Shown here one piece after another: positions 59,528 to 64,000 of a stretch of 64,000 nt of DNA. Below the pieces are notes generated by a model, which was not told the origin of the DNA, did not search any database, and worked only from the letters and a program-made list of their open reading frames with translations. Location: NCBI GenBank assembly GCA_050331455.1, contig JBHJGV010000006.1:1-64000 (forward strand), written 5' to 3'. This DNA is from CAYUYV01 sp050331455. GTDB taxonomy: Bacteria; Pseudomonadota; Alphaproteobacteria; JAJFIK01. How positions within the stretch are numbered: position 1 is the first letter of the stretch; each line of letters opens with the position of its first letter. The position numbers and the translations under genes were made by a program.

Positions 59528-61060
59528 TTACTTCTTCTTTTTCTTCTTTCCCGCTCCGCCGGACGGGCCACCGAGACCCGGCAGACCGCCGCCTCCAAGC
59601 CCCCCAAGCCCGCCGCCAAGACCGGGCGGCAGATCGCCGAGCCCCCCCGGCGGCATCAAATCCTTCCGCATTCCCCCGGGAGGCATCGCGCCGGGCGGCA
59701 TACCGGGCATACCACCGCCGCCCATGGCGCCGCCCATGGCACCGAGCATGCCTTTCAGGCCCTTCTTGCCCATGGCCTTGACCATATCCGCCATCTGACG
59801 ATGCATTTTCAGAAGACGATTGATGTCCTGGACTTCCATGCCGCTGCCGGCCGCGATCCGCTTTTTCCGCGACGCGTTCAGCAGCTTGGGATTGCGCCGT
59901 TCCTTGGGCGTCATGGACTGGATGATGGCTTCCTGGCGCTTGAACATCTTGTCGTCGATATTCGCCGAGGCCACCGCATCCTTCATTTTGCCCATGCCGG
60001 GCAGAAGGCCCATGATGCCCTGCATGCCGCCCATTTTCTGCATTTGGCGAAGCTGATTGGCGAGGTCGTCCAAATCGAACTCGCCCTTCTGCATTTTCTT
60101 GGCGAGCTTCTCGGCCTGCTCCTCGTCGACCGTTTCGGCCGCCTTCTCCACAAGGCTGACCACGTCGCCCATGCCGAGAATGCGGCCCGCGATCCGGTCC
60201 GGCTGGAAGGTCTCCAGCCCGTCCATCTTTTCGCCCGTGCCGAGCAGCTTGATGGGGCGGCCCGTGACGGACCGCATGCTGAGGGCCGCACCGCCCCGCC
60301 CGTCACCGTCGATCCGGGTCAGCACGATACCGGTCACCGGCAGGCGATCGTTGAAGCTTTTGGCGACATTGACCGCGTCCTGACCGGTCAGGCTGTCCAC
60401 GACGAGGAGAGTTTCCACCGGCTGCGTGGCCCTGTGGATCTCGTCCACCTCCTGCATCAGGCTTTCGTCGATATGGGTGCGGCCCGCGGTGTCCAGCATC
60501 ACGACGTCGTAGCCGCCGAGCTTCGCCGCTTCCATGGCCCGCTTGGCAATGTCCACGGGCATCTGGCCGGCAATGATAGGCAGGGACTCGACCTCGATCT
60601 GATCGCCGATCACCTTGAGCTGCTCCTGCGCAGCCGGGCGGCGGGTGTCGAGCGAGGCCATCAGCACCCGTTTCTTGTCACGCTTGGTCAGGCGCAGGGC
60701 GATCTTGCCCGTCGTGGTGGTCTTTCCGGAGCCCTGGAGGCCGACCATCAGTATGGGGAGGGGCGCCGGCGCATTGAGATTGAGGTCGGTCGTTTCCGAG
60801 CCCAGCATCTGGACGAGCTGGTCGTGCACGATCTTTACGACCATCTGTCCGGGCGTGACCGAGCGCACGACCTCCTGGCCCACCGCCTCGACCTTCACCT
60901 TGGCCACGAATTCCTTGACGACCGGCAGCGCGACGTCAGCCTCCAGGAGCGCCACGCGGATTTCGCGCATGGCCTCCGAGACATCGGATTCACTCAGGCT
61001 GCCCCGGCCTTTCAGGCGCTCGAAAATCGAGCCCAGGCGGCCGGCCAAGCTGTCAAACAT
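59528..61060 (-). CDS. ffh: Signal recognition particle protein Ffh
   Basis: Ffh (SRP54) binds 4.5S RNA and signal sequences and delivers ribosomes to FtsY. The 510-residue protein has the N domain, the G domain (VGLQGSGKTTTTGKIA P-loop near residue 107, DTAGRTHIDE, TRIDGDGRGGAAL) and the Met-rich M domain (residues about 325-440; MQKMGGMQGIMGLLPGMGKM, RKKRIAAGSG). The C-terminus is an unusually Gly/Pro/Met-rich tail ending in six lysines. It heads the operon with rpsP, rimM, trmD and rplS. Confidence 0.97.
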   Translation of the reverse strand: MFDSLAGRLGSIFERLKGRGSLSESDVSEAMREIRVALLEADVALPVVKEFVAKVKVEAVGQEVVRSVTPGQMVVKIVHDQLVQMLGSETTDLNLNAPAPLPILMVGLQGSGKTTTTGKIALRLTKRDKKRVLMASLDTRRPAAQEQLKVIGDQIEVESLPIIAGQMPVDIAKRAMEAAKLGGYDVVMLDTAGRTHIDESLMQEVDEIHRATQPVETLLVVDSLTGQDAVNVAKSFNDRLPVTGIVLTRIDGDGRGGAALSMRSVTGRPIKLLGTGEKMDGLETFQPDRIAGRILGMGDVVSLVEKAAETVDEEQAEKLAKKMQKGEFDLDDLANQLRQMQKMGGMQGIMGLLPGMGKMKDAVASANIDDKMFKRQEAIIQSMTPKERRNPKLLNASRKKRIAAGSGMEVQDINRLLKMHRQMADMVKAMGKKGLKGMLGAMGGAMGGGGMPGMPPGAMPPGGMRKDLMPPGGLGDLPPGLGGGLGGLGGGGLPGLGGPSGGAGKKKKKK

Positions 61061-61236
61061 GACGGCTCCATCGGTGATTTTGCGTGTTGGATCAGGACAA
61101 TGCGGGCGGCCATGGGGCCAAGCGCTATGGCACCCGTGAGCGAACCCTCGCCGACGGGTGGAGATCCTGAACCAGGACCCTCTGGACGCACTCTGCCCGG
61201 AGGAAGCGGAAATATAGGCGCGTCAGAAGAAGCCCG

Positions 61237-61677
61237 TCAAGGCGCGCTGGGCCGGATCCGCGTCGGCCGCCCGACAACCCACCAATAGACCATGGCCGCC
61301 ACGATACCGGGGACCGCCATGATGAGGCCGGTCATTTCCATAAACAGGGCCTCGATGCGTTCCACAATGGTTCGTCCGGGCATGAAAAGAACGGCGAAGA
61401 TCAACGGGCCCATGAAAAACCCGGCCACCCCCTCGCTCCATGGACGGGGCAACCGGAAGATCCGGACCGCCCAAACCGCCGCGCAAGTGGGTACGCAGGC
61501 AAAAACAGCGACATAGAGGGACAGTGCGCCCCAGGTGGCGAGAAGATCCAGAAGGCCATCGCCGCCGAGAAAATCGAAGCCCAATATCACCAGGAGGACG
61601 AAGGCCGCCGCCGCGCTGGCAAGGCCAAAGGCCAGCAGGGGGCGGAGAATCCGGCGCCAGACGAGATTGACGGTCAA
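61237..61677 (-). CDS. Membrane protein, paralogue of the upstream gene
   Basis: The 146-residue protein has four hydrophobic helices: residues about 12-32, 48-68, 84-100 and 116-136. RIFRLPRPWSEGVAGFFMGPL in the middle and VPGIVAAMVYWWVVGRP at the end closely match the next gene upstream (61674-62153). The two start with a similar (V/A)(L)RP-A-A pattern, so they arose by tandem duplication. No family or function was recognised. The start overlaps the upstream gene's stop by 4 bases. Confidence 0.75.
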   Translation of the reverse strand: MTVNLVWRRILRPLLAFGLASAAAAFVLLVILGFDFLGGDGLLDLLATWGALSLYVAVFACVPTCAAVWAVRIFRLPRPWSEGVAGFFMGPLIFAVLFMPGRTIVERIEALFMEMTGLIMAVPGIVAAMVYWWVVGRPTRIRPSAP

Positions 61678-62153
61678 GGCCCTTCTCCCGTTTCGGTCTC
61701 GGCCGGCTCGTCGTCCGGCTCATAGGCATCCCGGGCACCCGGGCGCCCAGCCACCAACCAGTAAACAAGCCCGCCGATGGCCCCGGGAACGGCAAAGCGT
61801 GCAAACTCCGGATCCACGACAAGCCCGGCGAACGCGGCAATGGTGTGGTCCCACCCCTCAAAAAGAAACACGGCCGATGCCGGCCCGGTCAGCAGGCCGA
61901 CGGTGATCTCGCTCCAGGGCCGGGGCCCGCAAAAGATCCGTGCGGCCATGACGGTCAGAACGGTCGGGATGAGAGCAAAGGCCGCGCAGGTCAGCGACAC
62001 GATGATCAAAATGGTGAAGTCCACTTCGAGCGTGCGATCCGGCGGCCAGTTGTCTCCCCACACCAAAATGCAGAAATGGCCGGCCACCAGACTGGCCACG
62101 GCGAACGCAAAGCTCGGCCGAAGCACATAGGCCCAGAGTTCGCGGAACGGCAT
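61674..62153 (-). CDS. Membrane protein, tandem paralogue
   Basis: This 159-residue protein has four hydrophobic helices with the same layout as the downstream gene: ARIFCGPRPWSEITVGLLTGP and VPGAIGGLVYWLVAGRP align directly with it. A C-terminal acidic tail (EPDDEPAETETGEG) is extra. The TGA overlaps the next start, so the two are translationally coupled and may form a heteromer. The function is unknown. Confidence 0.75.
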   Translation of the reverse strand: MPFRELWAYVLRPSFAFAVASLVAGHFCILVWGDNWPPDRTLEVDFTILIIVSLTCAAFALIPTVLTVMAARIFCGPRPWSEITVGLLTGPASAVFLFEGWDHTIAAFAGLVVDPEFARFAVPGAIGGLVYWLVAGRPGARDAYEPDDEPAETETGEGP

Positions 62154-62225
62154 GGTCAGGCTCCATCCTTCGTGGGGGCTGGCTGTCCCTTTCGCCCGGT
62201 ACGGTCCGGCGGAATCAAGGCCAAT

Positions 62226-63011
62226 TTAAAGCGCCTGGAGCAGCGCTTCGGTCTGCGTATCGGCCGGGCAATAGAATTCCAGGCGCATTCGGCCGGTCAG
62301 GGGCCCGAAGGGCGTGCCGATGACCGTCATCAGACAGATCAGCCCGATCTCGATGTCCCCGAGCCGGTAGCGTTCCTCGAACACGGCCCCGTCGAGGGCG
62401 GCCCCCGGCGCCGGCGCGCCCAGGGCGCGGATATGGGGCCAGTCCAGAATCTCGTCGATCAGGCGGCACAGCTCCGGATCTCCTGCACCGTCCTTCAGCA
62501 TACGGTCGAGCAGAGCCGGCACGAGCCGTGGGGCGTCCACCATGTGGGGAAACAACCCATCCTGATGGAAACCGAGGCGCAGCATATTGCGCGGGCCCGT
62601 GCCACAGGTTCGCTGCCAAAGCGCGTCCACCGGACCGGCCATCCCGAGCAGGGCTGTCAGGGACCGGTTCATCCGGTGCACATTCTGCGCCGTGTCCAGA
62701 AGAACGGCCGGGTAGGGATCGTATTGCGCCAGGATCCGCTCCGCGACACTCTCCACGCCATCTAGAGCCATGGCCCCGTCCGGCACGGGTGCAAAGCCCG
62801 CGGCCCTCAGAAAGCGGTCCCGCTGCCCGGGGGCAAGGGCGAGCCCTTCCGCAAGGCGCAAAACCACGGAGCGGCCCGGCTGGGACCGGCCGGTTTCCAG
62901 AAAGCTGACATGTTTCTGGGACAACCCCGTCTGTACCCCCAGGGCCAGTTGCGACACCCCCCGGGCCTGGCGATGGCTGCGCAGCAATTCCGGAAACGGA
63001 CGATCAGCCAT
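62226..63011 (-). CDS. Second XRE-family MmyB-like regulator
   Basis: I chose the ATG at 63011 (261 residues). The helix-turn-helix is at residues about 6-60 (RGVSQLALGVQTGLSQKHVSFLETGRSQPGRS). The MmyB-like domain follows (LAPGQRDRFLRAAGF, QYDPYPAVLLDTAQNV and a C-terminal FYCPADTQTEALLQAL). It shares the full plan of the regulator at 15840. It is divergent from the NTF2-like gene (63142), whose promoter it may control. Confidence 0.9.
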   Translation of the reverse strand: MADRPFPELLRSHRQARGVSQLALGVQTGLSQKHVSFLETGRSQPGRSVVLRLAEGLALAPGQRDRFLRAAGFAPVPDGAMALDGVESVAERILAQYDPYPAVLLDTAQNVHRMNRSLTALLGMAGPVDALWQRTCGTGPRNMLRLGFHQDGLFPHMVDAPRLVPALLDRMLKDGAGDPELCRLIDEILDWPHIRALGAPAPGAALDGAVFEERYRLGDIEIGLICLMTVIGTPFGPLTGRMRLEFYCPADTQTEALLQAL

Positions 63012-63141
63012 GCCCCTTGCCCCCTTTCTCGCCGGTGTCACCGCCCCGCGAGCCTGCCCGCGCCACGCCTCATTGCCTGGCGGGAATTGCCGGCGTCGTC
63101 CCATCGGGATGTCCTGGCATCCTTCGAAACGGGAGGACAGC

Positions 63142-63597
63142 ATGGACGACATCATTGAGCGCCACGAGGCCTGGATCAACGATTTCGAGGCGACTGTTCT
63201 GGACGATCGCTGGGAGCGGCTTGAGCCGTGGTTGATGGACAATGTCCGCTACATCGTCGCCGGAACGCCCTTTGCCTGCTCGCTCACGGGGCGCGGCGCC
63301 GTGCTGGATGGCTTTGCCAAATCCATCCGCGGCTTCGACCGACAGTTCGACCGCCGGCTTTGGCTCGCCGTCGGAACCCGCAGCCTGCCGCCCAACGGGG
63401 TCACGGCGCGGATATGGGGCCAGTACGACAAGGCCGGCCTGCCCCCCCTCGGCGTGCCGGTGCTTGGCCACTGGTTCTATGAGGATGGCCGCATCGCTTG
63501 CATGGTCGATCTTTACGAGGAGGATACGGCTGAAATGGCCGCCGCCTATCAATGGCTCGCCGCCCATGGCGAAGGCCTTGATCCAAGCTATGCGTGA
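63142..63597 (+). CDS. SnoaL/NTF2-like protein
   Basis: The ATG at 63142 follows GGGAGGACAGC and gives 151 residues. An N-terminal helix (IIERHEAWINDFEATVLDDRW), VRYIVAGTPFACSLTGRGAV, then long beta strands (TARIWGQYDKAGLPPLGVPVLGHWFYEDG) match the NTF2-like/SnoaL cone fold, which in other proteins houses isomerases or cyclases. No catalytic role can be assigned. It is divergent from the MmyB-type regulator, its likely controller. Confidence 0.75.
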   Translation: MDDIIERHEAWINDFEATVLDDRWERLEPWLMDNVRYIVAGTPFACSLTGRGAVLDGFAKSIRGFDRQFDRRLWLAVGTRSLPPNGVTARIWGQYDKAGLPPLGVPVLGHWFYEDGRIACMVDLYEEDTAEMAAAYQWLAAHGEGLDPSYA

Positions 63598-63657
63598 GGA
63601 CAGCATGGTCGATCCGTCGATATCCCATGAAGGGCCTGGACGGATCCGACGGGCCCT

Positions 63658-64000
63658 TCACGCATCCAGTACGAGCATCAGATTGTTCCGGGTGCGGCCC
63701 ATGTCACGGTAACCCGAGGCCATCAGGCTGGCGATGACATCCGTTCCCCAAAGCTCCCGGCTGCAATGCTCGATGATGATCGCACCGGGCCACAGGGCCC
63801 GGTTTTCCTCGGCGAGGAGCGGGCGCAGGGCTTTGTCTTCGTGCCCTTCCACATCGATCTTCAGCACGTCCACATGGTCGAGGCCGTGGGCTCGCAGGAC
63901 GGCATCGAGCCGGCGCAGGGGCACCTTGACGCCCCCCTCGGATGCACCGCCGCCCGCCAGACGCGCCATGCCGAGTCCATGGCCGAGATCGAGCCAGCCT
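63658..64000 (-). CDS. FkbM-family methyltransferase (C-terminal part; truncated by the window edge)
   Basis: The open frame runs to the right edge, so only the last 114 residues are visible. DVLKIDVEGHEDKALRPLL is the hallmark of FkbM-family SAM-dependent O-methyltransferases, preceded by LRRLDAVL and followed by PGAIIIEHC. The N-terminal SAM-binding part must lie outside the window. The NTF2-like gene is convergent. Confidence 0.85.
   Translation of the reverse strand, partial: GWLDLGHGLGMARLAGGGASEGGVKVPLRRLDAVLRAHGLDHVDVLKIDVEGHEDKALRPLLAEENRALWPGAIIIEHCSRELWGTDVIASLMASGYRDMGRTRNNLMLVLDA

Noticed and set aside
59801..61288. 495-residue + strand frame opposite ffh
   Set aside because: Shadow of ffh with no family motif.

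Overview
The window is G+C-rich DNA from an alphaproteobacterium. The evidence is gene order and family features: an mraZ-rsmH-ftsL-ftsI-murE-murF-mraY-murD-ftsW division/cell-wall cluster, an ffh-rpsP-rimM-trmD-rplS operon, and a citric-acid-cycle supercluster (sdhCDAB ... mdh ... sucCD-sucAB-lpd) in the alphaproteobacterial arrangement. MurE carries the meso-diaminopimelate signature, so the cell is Gram-negative. I cannot name the order or genus from sequence alone. No tRNA, rRNA, CRISPR array or complete insertion sequence was seen.

Layout. (1) 1-10.2 kb: the dcw cluster on the minus strand, ending at the left edge in an ftsW whose similarity stops about 110 bases from the edge. Its promoter carries four TGGGN boxes at an exact 10-bp period, the classic MraZ operator. 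(2) 10.5-26 kb: an accessory and metabolic region holding cystathionine beta-lyase, an anchored sulfatase, a small decayed island (a protein with a duplicated domain, a truncated PP-loop gene and a broken ORF), an MmyB-type regulator, a FAD oxidoreductase, a secreted beta-helix protein, an acyltransferase-3 protein, a thiolase, a cupin, a DsrE protein, a SIMPL pseudogene, a capsular-type glycosyltransferase and an RNase-H-like protein. (3) 25.9-40 kb: lpd, sucB, sucA, sucD, sucC and mdh on the minus strand, interrupted by a TPR-sulfotransferase, a PhoD-like phosphatase, a solitary MazF/PemK-like protein and a small membrane protein. (4) 40-51 kb: a lipoprotein, zapE, mmsA, a photoactive-yellow-protein-like gene followed by a PAS-PAS-GGDEF diguanylate cyclase, a second lipoprotein, an aquaporin-like channel and sdhBADC. 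(5) 51-56.9 kb: a mesaconyl-CoA-hydratase-like MaoC protein and a CitE-type lyase (ethylmalonyl-CoA pathway candidates), pyridoxal kinase, a solitary degenerate CD-NTase-like protein and asd. (6) 56.9-64 kb: rplS-trmD-rimM-rpsP-ffh, a pair of paralogous membrane proteins, a second MmyB-type regulator divergent from an NTF2-like protein, and a partial FkbM methyltransferase.

Most of the window is core metabolism and cell-cycle machinery. The parts most worth a second look are the PYP-like photoreceptor next to a diguanylate cyclase (44.4-46.1 kb), the solitary nucleotidyltransferase-fold protein with an incomplete metal site (54.8-55.8 kb), and the duplicated-domain protein in the decayed island (14.0-14.7 kb). 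Starts were moved inward from the longest frame wherever a Shine-Dalgarno motif, a stop/start overlap or the family N-terminus supported it.
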